Assembly (NCBI RefSeq): GCF_001418225.1
Contig: NZ_LIPT01000002.1
Span: forward strand, 434,001-498,000
From: Pannonibacter indicus
GTDB lineage: Bacteria > Pseudomonadota > Alphaproteobacteria > Rhizobiales > Stappiaceae
Reading direction: 5' to 3'
Length of the DNA stretch: 64,000 bases
The notes beneath the pieces were generated by a model, which saw only the letters and a program-made list of their open reading frames with translations, searched no databases and was not told the origin of the DNA. Numbering within the stretch: position 1 is the stretch's first letter; the number at the start of each line of letters is the position of its first letter. The translations under genes were made by a program, and so were the position numbers. This document shows, piece after piece, positions 9,731 through 22,190 of this stretch.

Positions 9731-10048
9731 GGGGGAACGCCGGTTCCCCGCCACGTCCTCCCGGTTGCCCGCCGCTCCGCCCGGCGGCATAATCAGGGAA
9801 GACCGGGAATACGTTCCGGGCTTACCGGCTTTGCAAGCCATGCGCCGGGATGATCAGGAAAGACAAGATCTTGCATGCAGATACGGGCAAGCTGGAGGAG
9901 ACGCCGGGCGGCAGGGCTGCGGGCTGGATCAATCTGGCGTCCGGCGCGGAGGGCTGCGAGCGCATAGAAGCCTATTTTTCGGGACCTGCCTACCAGCCGC
10001 ACAGGCATTATACCTTTGCCATCGGCTGCACATTGTCCGGCGTACAGC
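9731..10048 (+). other. 318-bp stretch between comM and the cupin gene, no clear gene
   Basis: A small GGGGAAC/GTTCCCC hairpin at 9732-9749 follows comM but lacks a T-run. A 77-codon frame (9850-10083) overlaps the cupin start, matches no family I know and has no good SD; I do not call it. Otherwise I see nothing definite. Confidence 0.4.
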
Positions 10049-10420
10049 ATGGACAAGACATACAAGGCCATCAATTTCGCTGAAAAACTGACCTTGATCG
10101 ACGCGCTCTGGCAGCCCCGCGTTGCCGCCGAAGTGAATGGATATCAGTTCAAGCTGGTGCGGATCGAGGGCGAATTCGTCTGGCACGGCCACCCGGAGAC
10201 CGATGAAACCTTCATCGTGCTGAAGGAATTGCTCAGGATCGACTTCCGCGACGGCGCCATTTCGATTGGCGCCGGAGAGATGTTCGTCGTGCCCAAGGGC
10301 GTGGAGCACAAGCCCTATGCGGAGCAGGAAGTGCATCTTCTGCTGATCGAACCGCGCGGCGCCCTCAACACCGGCCACACCGGCGGAGACCGCACCGCGC
10401 AGAACGTTCTCTGGATCTGA
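10049..10420 (+). CDS. Cupin domain protein
   Basis: 123-residue single-domain cupin. The first cupin motif is visible as FVWHGHPETDETFIVLKELLRI (metal-type histidines and glutamate) and the second as GEMFVVPKGVEHKPYAEQEVHLLLI. Such small cupins bind a metal and can be isomerases, dioxygenases or binding proteins; function is unassigned. Start at 10049 (MDKTYKAINF) fits family N-termini better than the upstream ATG at 10016, although neither has a clear SD. Monocistronic and convergent with folC. Confidence 0.8.
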   Translation: MDKTYKAINFAEKLTLIDALWQPRVAAEVNGYQFKLVRIEGEFVWHGHPETDETFIVLKELLRIDFRDGAISIGAGEMFVVPKGVEHKPYAEQEVHLLLIEPRGALNTGHTGGDRTAQNVLWI

Positions 10421-10650
10421 TTGGTGGCAGGGCCTCTCCGCCCCCTTTCCCTCGTGGGGAGGGGGCTGAAAGACCGTGCCAAGGTGACCAGACTTCAGGC
10501 TTTCCCCAAGCTGTCTCCGGCTTCAGGCATGACGTGTGCATGCAGTAGCTCAGGGGAGAAGGGGCGCTGCGGCAAACCGGAATGACCTCCGTCGGGGAGG
10601 AAGGGCTTGCCCGCTCACGCGTCTTCGCAGGCGGATGCTCCTTCGGGCCC

Positions 10651-11967
10651 CTACTTCGGTGCCATGCCGTTGGCGGCCAGGACGTCGCCGGCGAGGTAGA
10701 GCGAGCCGCAGACGAGGATGCGGGGGGGCTCGCCGTCGCGGGCGGCGCAGCGGCTGATGTCGGCGACGGCGGCCTGCAGGCTGTCGAAGGGCGTGGCTTC
10801 CAGACCGGCGGTGCGGGCGAAATCGGCCAGCTCGAACGGATCATGCGCTGCGTTGGTGGATTTCACCGGCACGGTCGCCACATGGCGCACGAGGCCGTGG
10901 AAGGCGCGGTAGAAGCCGATCGGGTCCTTGGTCGTCAGCATGGCCGAGATCATGTAGAGCGGCCGCGGGTGGCGCTCCTCCTGCTCGCCCATGAAGGCGG
11001 CAACGCGCAAGGCAGCGCCCGGATTGTGGCCGCCATCGACCCAGATTTCCGCCCCTTCCGGGCATTGCTCGACGAAGGGTCCGTGGGTCAGCACCTGCAG
11101 ACGCCCCGGCCAGACCACATGCTTGAGGCCCTTTGCGATGGTGGCCTCATCCGGCAGCAGGCATGCGGTCTTCAGCGCCGCAATCGCCAACCCCGCATTG
11201 ATGATCTGGTGGCCGCCGGTCAGGCTCGACAGCGGCAGGTCGTAAAGCCCGTCATCGTCCTGATAGCAGAGCCGGCCCTGATCCTCGCTGGCGGTATATT
11301 CCTGACCGAAGCGGGCGATGGGCGCACGGTTGCGGGCGGCAACCCGGTCCAGCACTGCCTGCACCTCATCTTCCTGGGGGGCTGAGACAACCGGGCAGCC
11401 GGGTTTGATGATGCCAGCCTTCTCGCCTGCAATCTCGCTCAAGGTGTTGCCGAGAAATTTCTCGTGGTCATACGAGATGGAGGTGATGACCGACACGAGC
11501 GGCCGGTCAATCACGTTTGTGGCGTCGAGCCGCCCGCCTAGGCCCACTTCCAGCAACAGCACATCCGCCGGCTCTTCCGAGAACAGCAACAGCGCGGCGG
11601 CGGTGGTGATTTCGAAGAAGGTAATCTCGTTCCCGCCGTTCGCCTCCTCGCAGCGGTCGAGCGCGGCCATCAGGCGTGGATCATCGACCAGCTTGCCATG
11701 CTCACCGAGGCGGATGCGCTCGTTGAAAGCTACCAGATGCGGTGACGTATAGACATGGCAGCGCTTGCCGGAGGCCTCCAGAATGGCGCGCATGGTGGCC
11801 GTGACGGAGCCCTTGCCATTGGTGCCCGCCACATGGATCACGGGCGGCAGGCGCCGTTCCGGGTTGCCCAGCGCCGCCAGCAGGCGGTGCATGCGGTCCA
11901 GCGACAGGTCGATCTGGCGCGGGTGCAAGGCGAGAAGCCGGTCAAGAATGGCGGTGATCTGGTCCAT
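10651..11967 (-). CDS. folC: Bifunctional folylpolyglutamate synthase / dihydrofolate synthase
   Basis: Adds L-glutamate to dihydropteroate (making dihydrofolate) and to tetrahydrofolate. Mur-ligase fold with the ATP loop HVAGTNGKGSVTATM near residue 46, the conserved VYTSPHLVAFNERIRL stretch, and the central LLEVGLGGRLDATN. 438 residues from the ATG at 11967, which is preceded by AGGGA; a longer frame to 12000 has no support. Last gene of the trpF-trpB-//-trpA-accD-folC block, an order conserved in many alphaproteobacteria. Confidence 0.95.
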   Translation of the reverse strand: MDQITAILDRLLALHPRQIDLSLDRMHRLLAALGNPERRLPPVIHVAGTNGKGSVTATMRAILEASGKRCHVYTSPHLVAFNERIRLGEHGKLVDDPRLMAALDRCEEANGGNEITFFEITTAAALLLFSEEPADVLLLEVGLGGRLDATNVIDRPLVSVITSISYDHEKFLGNTLSEIAGEKAGIIKPGCPVVSAPQEDEVQAVLDRVAARNRAPIARFGQEYTASEDQGRLCYQDDDGLYDLPLSSLTGGHQIINAGLAIAALKTACLLPDEATIAKGLKHVVWPGRLQVLTHGPFVEQCPEGAEIWVDGGHNPGAALRVAAFMGEQEERHPRPLYMISAMLTTKDPIGFYRAFHGLVRHVATVPVKSTNAAHDPFELADFARTAGLEATPFDSLQAAVADISRCAARDGEPPRILVCGSLYLAGDVLAANGMAPK

Positions 11968-12089
11968 GGCGTCCCTGGAGTTTCCCTGCGGATGGCACAA
12001 ACATTCTGGAGCCGCCCGGCGGCACTGGTCTGCCGGGCAAGCCCCGTCTCTTTGCTTTCAGGCAGGCCGCTTGAACGGCCCTGCTCTGG

Positions 12090-12115
12090 CTTGCGGGAAG
12101 GGATGATCCCGCAAG
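12090..12115. terminator. Hairpin between accD and folC (possible attenuator or terminator)
   Basis: CTTGCGGGA at 12090-12098 pairs with TCCCGCAAG at 12107-12115, a perfect 9-bp stem. No T-run follows on either strand, so processing or partial termination is as likely as full termination. Confidence 0.35.
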
Positions 12116-12180
12116 GCGAGCCTCTCATGCTTGTGTCAAACAGACATGAAGCATCGGCAGGCCGCCGTGCGGGCTATTTT

Positions 12181-13095
12181 TCAGGCGGCGGGAGCCTGAT
12201 CCCGGGCGGGTTCGTCCGCGGGCGGATCAAGGTCCGGCAGGGTCAGCTCACGCTTCATGAAGATGCCGGCAAGGCGCGAGATGGTGTCCTTCAGGTCGTG
12301 ACGCTTCACCACCATGTCCACCATGCCGTGAGCCAGCAGATATTCGGCGCTCTGGAAATCATCCGGCAGCTTCTCGCGGATGGTCTGCTCGATGACGCGG
12401 CGGCCGGCAAAGCCGATCTGGGCGCCCGGCTCGGCGATGTGAACATCCCCCAGCATGGCGTAGGAGGCCGAAACGCCGCCCGTCGTCGGGTTGGTCAGCA
12501 CAACGATGTAGGGCAGGCGTGCCTCGCGCAGCATCTGGATGCCGATGGTGGTGCGCGGCATCTGCATCAGCGACAGGATGCCTTCCTGCATGCGGGCGCC
12601 GCCGGAGGCAGCAAACAGCACGAACGGGGTCTTGTGCTCCACGGCGGTCATCATGCCGGTCAGGATGGCTTCGCCTGCGGCCATGCCGAGCGAGCCGCCC
12701 ATGAAGTCGAAGTCCTGCACGGCAGCGGTGAAATCAAGGCCGTTGACGCGGCCGCGCGCCACCAGAACCGCGTCTTCCTCGCCGGTGCGGGTGCGGTATT
12801 CCTTCAGGCGGTCGGCGTATTTCTTGGTGTCGCGGAACTTCAGCGGATCAGCCGTCACGGAAGGCGTTGCCACCCGGTCATAGCTGCCGCCGTCGAAGAA
12901 GGATTCAAGGCGCTTCTTGGCCGGAATGCGCATGTGGTAGCCGGAATTCGGCACGACCCACAGGTTGGCTTCCAGATCGCGGTGGAACACCATCTCGCCC
13001 GTTTCCGGGCATTTGATCCAGAGGTTTTCCGGCATCTCGCGGCGCGACAGGAAGCTGCGCAGCTTGGGCCGTACGACAGTGTTGATCCAGTTCAC
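12181..13095 (-). CDS. accD: Acetyl-CoA carboxylase carboxyltransferase subunit beta lacking most zinc-finger cysteines
   Basis: With AccA forms the carboxyltransferase of acetyl-CoA carboxylase, making malonyl-CoA for fatty acid synthesis. 304 residues with the crotonase-type core ([61 protein letters not shown]). In most bacteria the N-terminus has a four-cysteine zinc ribbon. Here it reads [13 protein letters not shown] and [11 protein letters not shown], so only one cysteine of four remains. The same loss is known in other Hyphomicrobiales AccD, so the gene is not broken. Lies 36 bp after trpA on the same strand. Confidence 0.95.
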   Translation of the reverse strand: MNWINTVVRPKLRSFLSRREMPENLWIKCPETGEMVFHRDLEANLWVVPNSGYHMRIPAKKRLESFFDGGSYDRVATPSVTADPLKFRDTKKYADRLKEYRTRTGEEDAVLVARGRVNGLDFTAAVQDFDFMGGSLGMAAGEAILTGMMTAVEHKTPFVLFAASGGARMQEGILSLMQMPRTTIGIQMLREARLPYIVVLTNPTTGGVSASYAMLGDVHIAEPGAQIGFAGRRVIEQTIREKLPDDFQSAEYLLAHGMVDMVVKRHDLKDTISRLAGIFMKRELTLPDLDPPADEPARDQAPAA

Positions 13096-13131
13096 GGCAA
13101 ATCCCGTTCGTTGTTGGTGCCTGTTGGCCGG

Positions 13132-13959
13132 TCAGCGGGCGCGCGCCACGCCTCCGGCCAGGGAGGACACAAGATTTGTCACGGCGGCAACGGTCTTGTC
13201 CGTCGCCTGTCCATCTGCATCGAGGCTGTTGCGGATCGCCTCCACCAGCACGGAGCCGACGACCACGCCGTCTGCATCCTTACCGATGGCCTCGGCATCC
13301 TCAGCCGTCTTGACGCCGAAGCCGACGGCGACCGGCAGGTCCGTGTGGCCCTTGATCCGCTTCACCGCTGCCGAAACATTGGCGGTGTTGAGGGCCGCAG
13401 AGCCGGTGATGCCGGTCACGGAGACATAATAGACGAAGCCGGACGTGTTTTTCAGCACCGCCGGCAGGCGGCGGTCATCGGTGGTCGGCGTCGCCAGGCG
13501 GATGAAGTTGATGCCGCCCTTCAGCGCCGGGATGCACAGCTCGTCGTCAGCTTCCGGCGGAATATCGACAACAATCAGGCCATCCACGCCCGCCTCACGT
13601 GCCCCGGCGACAAAAGCCTCCGGGCCGCGCACATAGATGGGGTTGTAATAGCCCATCAGCACGATGGGTGTGTCCTGATCCTTCTCGCGGAACTTGCGTA
13701 CCATGGCGAGCGTCCGGTCCATGGTCTGGCCGGCCTTCAGTGCCCGCTGGGTGGCAAGCTGGATGGGAATGCCTTCCGCCATCGGATCGGAAAAGGGCAT
13801 GCCCAGTTCGATCACATCGGCGCCGGCCGCAGGCAGCGCCTCAAGGATTGCCTGCGATGTGGCCAGATCCGGATCGCCTGCCGTGATGAAGGTGACAAGG
13901 GCCGGTCGCCCCTTTTCGGCACAGGCCTTGAATCGGCGGTCGATGCGCGTCCCGGTCAT
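13132..13959 (-). CDS. trpA: Tryptophan synthase alpha subunit
   Basis: Cleaves indole-3-glycerol phosphate to indole and glyceraldehyde 3-phosphate; indole is channelled to TrpB. 275 residues with the catalytic glutamate region [16 protein letters not shown], which also contains the catalytic aspartate-rich loop, plus [13 protein letters not shown] and the phosphate-binding [12 protein letters not shown]. Normally trpB and trpA abut or overlap; here trpA starts 859 bp after trpB ends, with an insert on the other strand between them. Confidence 0.95.
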   Translation of the reverse strand: MTGTRIDRRFKACAEKGRPALVTFITAGDPDLATSQAILEALPAAGADVIELGMPFSDPMAEGIPIQLATQRALKAGQTMDRTLAMVRKFREKDQDTPIVLMGYYNPIYVRGPEAFVAGAREAGVDGLIVVDIPPEADDELCIPALKGGINFIRLATPTTDDRRLPAVLKNTSGFVYYVSVTGITGSAALNTANVSAAVKRIKGHTDLPVAVGFGVKTAEDAEAIGKDADGVVVGSVLVEAIRNSLDADGQATDKTVAAVTNLVSSLAGGVARAR

Positions 13960-14216
13960 TCAGCTTCCCATCCTCGACGATCTGTTCGCAGATCTGGTTT
14001 GCCGGGCAGGCAGCCCGGAGGGCGGGCGCGCTGAACCTTGAAACCAGCGCTTGGATGTAGGGGGCTTCAAGGCCTTCTGTCAACGCATCGCGGCAGGTAA
14101 AGGCAAGAAAGGCTGAATCGCGCCGCTTTTCCTGCAAGGGGAAGACGCATCAGCGGCAGAAATCCTGTCCTTTGAGCCATGCAGCGGTTGCAGGCTTGGT
14201 CTGCAACGGGGGGGTC

Positions 14217-14245
14217 TTGAAGCGCACATTGTGCGTCTCTATGTC
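14217..14245 (+). promoter_or_regulatory. Sigma-70-type promoter with a palindromic spacer
   Basis: TTGAAG (14217-14222) and TATGTC (14240-14245) are 17 bp apart and point to the 55-aa gene that starts about 50 bp on. The spacer holds the inverted repeat CGCACA-T-TGTGCG (14223-14235), a plausible repressor site. Confidence 0.5.
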
Positions 14246-14296
14246 TTGAAGACAAGGCCGGGTTGGCCAGGAACAACAAGAAAAGGAGCCTCCCCC

Positions 14297-14464
14297 ATGA
14301 TCATTGAGACCACCCCTCGCAAGACAAAGCGCCTCGCCGGAATTGGCCGCATCTTCAGCGGCCATGAACCGCAGGCCGCTGCACCGCATAAGGACCACAA
14401 CGGCCCGGGCGCATTCGAGTTTTACCTCACCGCCATGTTTGCAGGCGGCCTGACCGGCCGCTGA
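14297..14464 (+). CDS. Small hypothetical protein, 55 aa, between trpB and trpA on the opposite strand
   Basis: ATG with a strong AAGGAG SD 8-9 bases upstream, followed by a 55-codon frame and, 16 bp after the stop, a textbook terminator. The product has a basic N-terminal part (TPRKTKRLAGIGR), a middle rich in His/Pro/Ala (HEPQAAAPHKDHNG) and a hydrophobic, glycine-ended tail (FEFYLTAMFAGGLTGR). I recognise no family. Own promoter, SD and terminator make it a self-contained transcription unit, which argues that it is real despite its size. It is embedded in an otherwise conserved trp block, suggesting insertion. Confidence 0.65.
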   Translation: MIIETTPRKTKRLAGIGRIFSGHEPQAAAPHKDHNGPGAFEFYLTAMFAGGLTGR

Positions 14465-14480
14465 CCGGACCGTTTTTCAT

Positions 14481-14523
14481 GCAAAGGCCCCGCAGTTCAG
14501 AAGGCTGCGGGGCCTTTGCGTTT
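14481..14523 (+). terminator. Strong terminator after the 55-aa gene
   Basis: Perfect 15-bp stem: GCAAAGGCCCCGCAG (14481-14495) pairs with CTGCGGGGCCTTTGC (14505-14519), loop of 9 bases, followed by GTTTG. Read on the minus strand the stem ends in TTTGC and is preceded by T-poor sequence, so trp read-through there could also be affected. Confidence 0.75.
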
Positions 14524-14605
14524 GTGGGAAGGTCTGCGGGGAATTGGCCCGGCTGGCGTGCAGGTTCGGAGGGGTGGCCACTGGGCCACGCCAGATATCC
14601 GGCGC

Positions 14606-14771
14606 CGCCCCGGACGAAGCGCAGCGCGATCCGGGGCCCACTCGCTTGCAGAGCGGCCAGATGAGCCCGGTACAATGGCCAAACAGGACATCCCTGCCGC
14701 GCGGCTTGAAATAACGGCCACGCTCTGCAAACGAGTAAGCCCCGGGTCCTCACGACGTTCGGCCCGGGGCG
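14606..14771. repeat. 166-bp palindromic element between trpB and the 55-aa gene
   Basis: Two arms of about 50 bp in inverted orientation (14606-14655 and 14721-14771) flank a 65-bp centre. The inner ends match best: ACTCGCTTGCAGAGCG against the complement of CGCTCTGCAAACGAGT, 15 of 16. Each arm also contains its own GC-rich hairpin built on CCCCGG/CCGGGG. This is the layout of a non-coding palindromic intergenic repeat or a miniature mobile element. No gene is seen in it and no clear target duplication. Confidence 0.55.
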
Positions 14772-14818
14772 ACTCAGGGTATGGAACTGACCCTGCCGGA
14801 TATGGCAAAAACCTCAGA

Positions 14819-16033
<1,215 letters not shown>

Positions 16034-16039
16034 CTCTCG

Positions 16040-16699
16040 TTACTCCTTCGCCTGTTCCGCGCTCCGGACTGCCGCCACGAAAGCACGTATCAACCCGCTG
16101 TCCTTCACGCCCTTGCTCCGCTCGACGCCGGAAGAGACATCGACTGCGGTGGCACCGCTGAGCACAATTGCCTGCGCAACGTTTTCCGGATCCAGTCCCC
16201 CGGAAAGCATGAAGGGGCACGGCAGGTCAAGCGACTTCAGCAGCGTCCAGTCAAACGGTACCCCGTGGCCGCCGGGCACATCGGAGTCTTTCGGGGGCTT
16301 GGCGTCGAACAGGATCCGCTCAGCCACATTGACATAGGGCAGAGCGGCCTCCACGTCAGCCCTCTTGCTCACACCAACTGCCTTGATGATGCGCCGGCGC
16401 ATCATGACCCGTGCGGCAGCACAGGCTTCTGGTGTTTCCTGGCCGTGAAACTGGAAAATATCCGGCTGCACCAGCTCATTGATGCGCTGCAGGCCGTGCA
16501 GGTCCATGTCCACCGTCAGCGCAACAATCTCACTGCGCCCGCGGGCAATATCGGCCAGACGGCAGGCATCGGAGAGTGTCACATGGCGCGGGCTCTTGGG
16601 AAAGAACACCAGCCCAACCATATCCGCCCCGGCCTCGACGGCAGCTTCCATGGTTTCAGGGGTCGAAAGACCGCAGATCTTGATGATGGTTTTGGGCAT
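16040..16699 (-). CDS. trpF: Phosphoribosylanthranilate isomerase
   Basis: Converts phosphoribosylanthranilate to CdRP in tryptophan synthesis. TIM-barrel protein of 219 residues starting MPKTIIKICGLSTPETM, where the CGL cysteine is the catalytic base; the catalytic aspartate is in ALTVDMDL and the phosphate site in PFMLSGGLDPENV. Start at 16699 is chosen because the longer frame (to 16777) has no family similarity and AGGA precedes this ATG. Confidence 0.95.
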   Translation of the reverse strand: MPKTIIKICGLSTPETMEAAVEAGADMVGLVFFPKSPRHVTLSDACRLADIARGRSEIVALTVDMDLHGLQRINELVQPDIFQFHGQETPEACAAARVMMRRRIIKAVGVSKRADVEAALPYVNVAERILFDAKPPKDSDVPGGHGVPFDWTLLKSLDLPCPFMLSGGLDPENVAQAIVLSGATAVDVSSGVERSKGVKDSGLIRAFVAAVRSAEQAKE

Positions 16700-16737
16700 T
16701 CTGAATTCCTGCGGCTTTCGCATCTTTGACGGACAGT

Positions 16738-16779
16738 GGGTGCTGCCTGGCTGGCCCGGACGGGACGCAGGCGGCACCC
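16738..16779 (-). terminator. Hairpin between maeB and trpF (possible terminator)
   Basis: GGGTGCTGCCTG (16738-16749) pairs with CAGGCGGCACCC (16768-16779) with one G-T type mismatch. It lies just after the maeB stop. There is no T-run. Confidence 0.35.
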
Positions 16780-16786
16780 TGATAGA

Positions 16787-19069
<2,283 letters not shown>

Positions 19070-19213
19070 GGTCTGGCCGGTCCTTCCCTCGTGCTGCGAA
19101 GCCTTCGCTTCTCTTATCTGGACCAAGACCTTATCCCCGGAAAATTACCGCCTCAAGGCACCTTTGGGCACAGGACCTGTGAAAGCTGCAGAGGGCTTTG
19201 CTAGGGTCCGCAC

Positions 19214-21958
19214 ATGCCGACAGATCAGAGCCCCTATACCCCTGCCCCGAACGATGCCGCATCCGGCGCGAGCGATGCCCGCGTGACGCCGATGATGGCC
19301 CAGTTCATCGAGATCAAGGCCGCCAATCCGGACAGCCTGCTGTTCTACCGCATGGGCGATTTTTACGAGATGTTCTTCGAGGACGCGGAGATCGCCTCGC
19401 AGGCGCTGGGCATCACGCTAACCAAGCGCGGCAAGCATCAGGGCGAGGACATCCCGATGTGCGGCGTGCCGGTGCATGCGGCGGATGACTACCTGCAGAA
19501 GCTGATCGGCCTTGGCCACCGGGTTGCCGTCTGCGAGCAGATGGAAGACCCGGCAGAGGCGAAGAAGCGCGGTTCCAAATCGGTCGTGCGGCGTGATGTG
19601 ATCCGCCTTGTCACTCCCGGCACGCTGACCGAAGAGCGGCTACTGAATGCGGCAAGCAACAATTTCCTGCTGGCGCTGACAAGGCTGCGCGCCGGATCGG
19701 ATGCAGGCGAGGGCGTCTTCGGCCTTGCGTGGATCGACATGTCCACCGGCAGCTTCCAGGTGGCCGAGACGGATCTGCAGCGGCTTCCGGCGGATCTGGC
19801 GCAGATTGACCCGCGTGAAATCGTGCTGCCGGACAATCTGCTTCAGGAAACCGAAATCCGCCATCTGGTGGAAGGGCAGGGCGCTGCCATTTCGCCCGTG
19901 CCGCGTGCCTTCTTCGACGGGGCAACGGCGGCGGACCGGCTGACGAATTATTTCCGGGTGAAGACCCTCGACGGTTTCGGCAATTTCTCCCGCGCCGAGC
20001 TGACCGCGGCGGCCGGCATTCTCGCCTATGTGGAGAAGACCCAGCTGGGCGAGCGCCCGCCACTGGACCCGCCCACCCGCGAAGCTGCACGCGGGCGCAT
20101 GCTGATCGATCCGGCCACCCGCGCCAATCTTGAGCTGACGCGCACGCTTTCCGGCGAGCGGCAGGGCAGTCTTCTGTCGTCCATCGACCGCACGGTGACG
20201 GGTGCGGGCGCACGCTTGCTGGCCAGCCGTCTTGCCGGGCCGCTCACCGATCCGGCCGAAATTGCCACGCGGCAGGACTCTGTCGCCTTCTTCCTCGACA
20301 ACGAGATCCTGCGCGACAGCCTGAGAGCCGAGCTGAAGGCCGCGCCCGATCTGGCCCGCGCCCTGTCCCGCATTGCCATGCAGCGCGGCGGCCCGCGCGA
20401 CCTTCTGGCCATCGCGCAAGGGCTTGAGGCAACGGCACGTATTCTGACGCAGATGAAGAGCGCCGAGGATCTGCCGCCCGAACTCGCCAGTGCCTGGCGC
20501 GATCTGGCCGCCGCCCCCCATGATCTGGGCGCCGAGCTGAACCGTGCGCTCGATCCCGAGCCGCCCCTGCTCAAGCGCGACGGCGGCTTCGTTGCGGCTG
20601 GCTATGACGCCAACCTGGATGAGCTGCGTGATCTGCGCGATGCCTCGCGCAAGGTGATTGCCCGGCTTCAGGCGGATTATGCCGAAGAGCTTGGCCTGCG
20701 CTCGCTCAAGATCAAGCACAACAACGTGCTGGGCTGGTTCATCGAAGTGCCGGCCGGACAGGCGGACAAGCTGTCGGCGGATCCGGGACGCTTCATCCAC
20801 CGCCAGACCATGGCGGGCGCCATGCGCTTCACCACCACGGAGCTGGCTGATCTGGAATCGCGCATCGCCAGTGCAGGCGAGCGGGCGCTGGCCATCGAGC
20901 TGGAGATCTTCGACCGGCTTGCCGCCCAGCTGGTGGCAGACAGCGAGCCGGTGAAGGCGGCAGCCCGTGCGCTGGCCGTGATCGACGTAGCCGCAGCCCT
21001 GTCGAAGCTCGCGCAGGACGAGAATTACTGCCGCCCGCTGGTGGACATGAGCCTTGCCTTTGCCATTAAGGGCGGCCGTCATCCGGTGGTGGAACAGGCC
21101 CTGAGGCGCGGTGGCGGTGCCACCTTCGTGGCCAATGACAGCAACCTCGGGCCGCAGGGCAAGGAAGTGTCGGGCCAGATCTGGCTGATCACCGGTCCCA
21201 ACATGGCCGGTAAGTCCACGTTCCTGCGGCAGAATGCGCTGATTGCGGTTCTGGCGCAGATGGGCAGTTTCGTGCCTGCCGCCAGCGCTCATCTGGGCGT
21301 GGTGGACCGGCTGTTCTCCCGCGTTGGCGCGGCCGATGATCTGGCGCGCGGCCGTTCCACCTTCATGGTGGAAATGGTGGAAACGGCGGCTATCCTCAAT
21401 CAGGCGGGCGAGCGGGCGCTGGTCATTCTGGACGAGATCGGGCGCGGCACGGCCACTTTCGACGGCCTGTCCATCGCCTGGGCCGCCATCGAGCACCTGC
21501 ATGAGGTGAACCGCTCCCGCGCGCTCTTTGCCACCCACTATCACGAGCTGACAGCGCTGGCCCAGCGCCTGCCAAGGCTGACCAATGCCACCGTTTCCGT
21601 GAAGGAGTGGAACGGCGACGTGGTCTTCCTGCACGAGATCATACCCGGCGCCGCAGACCGGTCCTACGGCATTCAGGTGGCCAAGCTTGCGGGCCTTCCG
21701 GCGGCGGTGGTGGAGCGGGCGAAGTCCGTTCTCTCCCAGCTTGAGGAAAAGGACCGCCGCTCCCCGGCGGAAACCCTGATCGACGAACTGCCGCTGTTTG
21801 CTGCCGTCGTCCAGACCACCAAGGCGGCCGCCACTGCACCTGCGGCCAAGGCCGATCCGGTGCTGGAAGCGCTCGGCGAAATCAATCCCGATGACCTCAC
21901 CCCACGTGAGGCGCTGGAAGCGCTCTACCGGCTGAAGGCGCTCAAGGCAAAGGGGTAG
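19214..21958 (+). CDS. mutS: DNA mismatch repair protein MutS
   Basis: Recognises mismatches and short loops and recruits MutL. 914 residues. Mismatch-binding FYE motif in [15 protein letters not shown] near residue 50, connector and lever domains follow, ATPase at the C-terminal third with Walker [13 protein letters not shown], Walker [18 protein letters not shown] and the [10 protein letters not shown] helix-turn-helix region. The C-terminal tail ends in the tetramerisation-like [11 protein letters not shown]. Monocistronic; divergent from maeB. Confidence 0.97.
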   Translation: MPTDQSPYTPAPNDAASGASDARVTPMMAQFIEIKAANPDSLLFYRMGDFYEMFFEDAEIASQALGITLTKRGKHQGEDIPMCGVPVHAADDYLQKLIGLGHRVAVCEQMEDPAEAKKRGSKSVVRRDVIRLVTPGTLTEERLLNAASNNFLLALTRLRAGSDAGEGVFGLAWIDMSTGSFQVAETDLQRLPADLAQIDPREIVLPDNLLQETEIRHLVEGQGAAISPVPRAFFDGATAADRLTNYFRVKTLDGFGNFSRAELTAAAGILAYVEKTQLGERPPLDPPTREAARGRMLIDPATRANLELTRTLSGERQGSLLSSIDRTVTGAGARLLASRLAGPLTDPAEIATRQDSVAFFLDNEILRDSLRAELKAAPDLARALSRIAMQRGGPRDLLAIAQGLEATARILTQMKSAEDLPPELASAWRDLAAAPHDLGAELNRALDPEPPLLKRDGGFVAAGYDANLDELRDLRDASRKVIARLQADYAEELGLRSLKIKHNNVLGWFIEVPAGQADKLSADPGRFIHRQTMAGAMRFTTTELADLESRIASAGERALAIELEIFDRLAAQLVADSEPVKAAARALAVIDVAAALSKLAQDENYCRPLVDMSLAFAIKGGRHPVVEQALRRGGGATFVANDSNLGPQGKEVSGQIWLITGPNMAGKSTFLRQNALIAVLAQMGSFVPAASAHLGVVDRLFSRVGAADDLARGRSTFMVEMVETAAILNQAGERALVILDEIGRGTATFDGLSIAWAAIEHLHEVNRSRALFATHYHELTALAQRLPRLTNATVSVKEWNGDVVFLHEIIPGAADRSYGIQVAKLAGLPAAVVERAKSVLSQLEEKDRRSPAETLIDELPLFAAVVQTTKAAATAPAAKADPVLEALGEINPDDLTPREALEALYRLKALKAKG

Positions 21959-22190
21959 TGAATGCTGACGCATCAAGCCTTGAATTTGCTCAGGTGCTGC
22001 AAGGGCTTGACCAGCTCTTGATAAGCCGGGCTCACCGAGCGCTGGTATAGCAGGCAAGGGTGACAGCCCTTTCCCCACGAAGGACTGGCGCAAAGCCGTC
22101 AAATCACCTTATTCTGGTGGTCCCTCCATTCAGCGTGCAGACCGTGCGCTGCGCCTTGCCCTTGCCGGTTTGACCGGCCCGGACCGTCTC

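Noticed and set aside
9850-10083. 77-codon frame before the cupin
   Set aside because: Overlaps the cupin start, has no good SD and no known family.
11755-14034. 759-codon plus-strand frame across accD and trpA
   Set aside because: It spans two clear minus-strand genes and has no domain, a GC-driven open frame.
19640-22102. 820-codon minus-strand frame antisense to mutS
   Set aside because: Shadow of mutS, which has all catalytic motifs on the plus strand.
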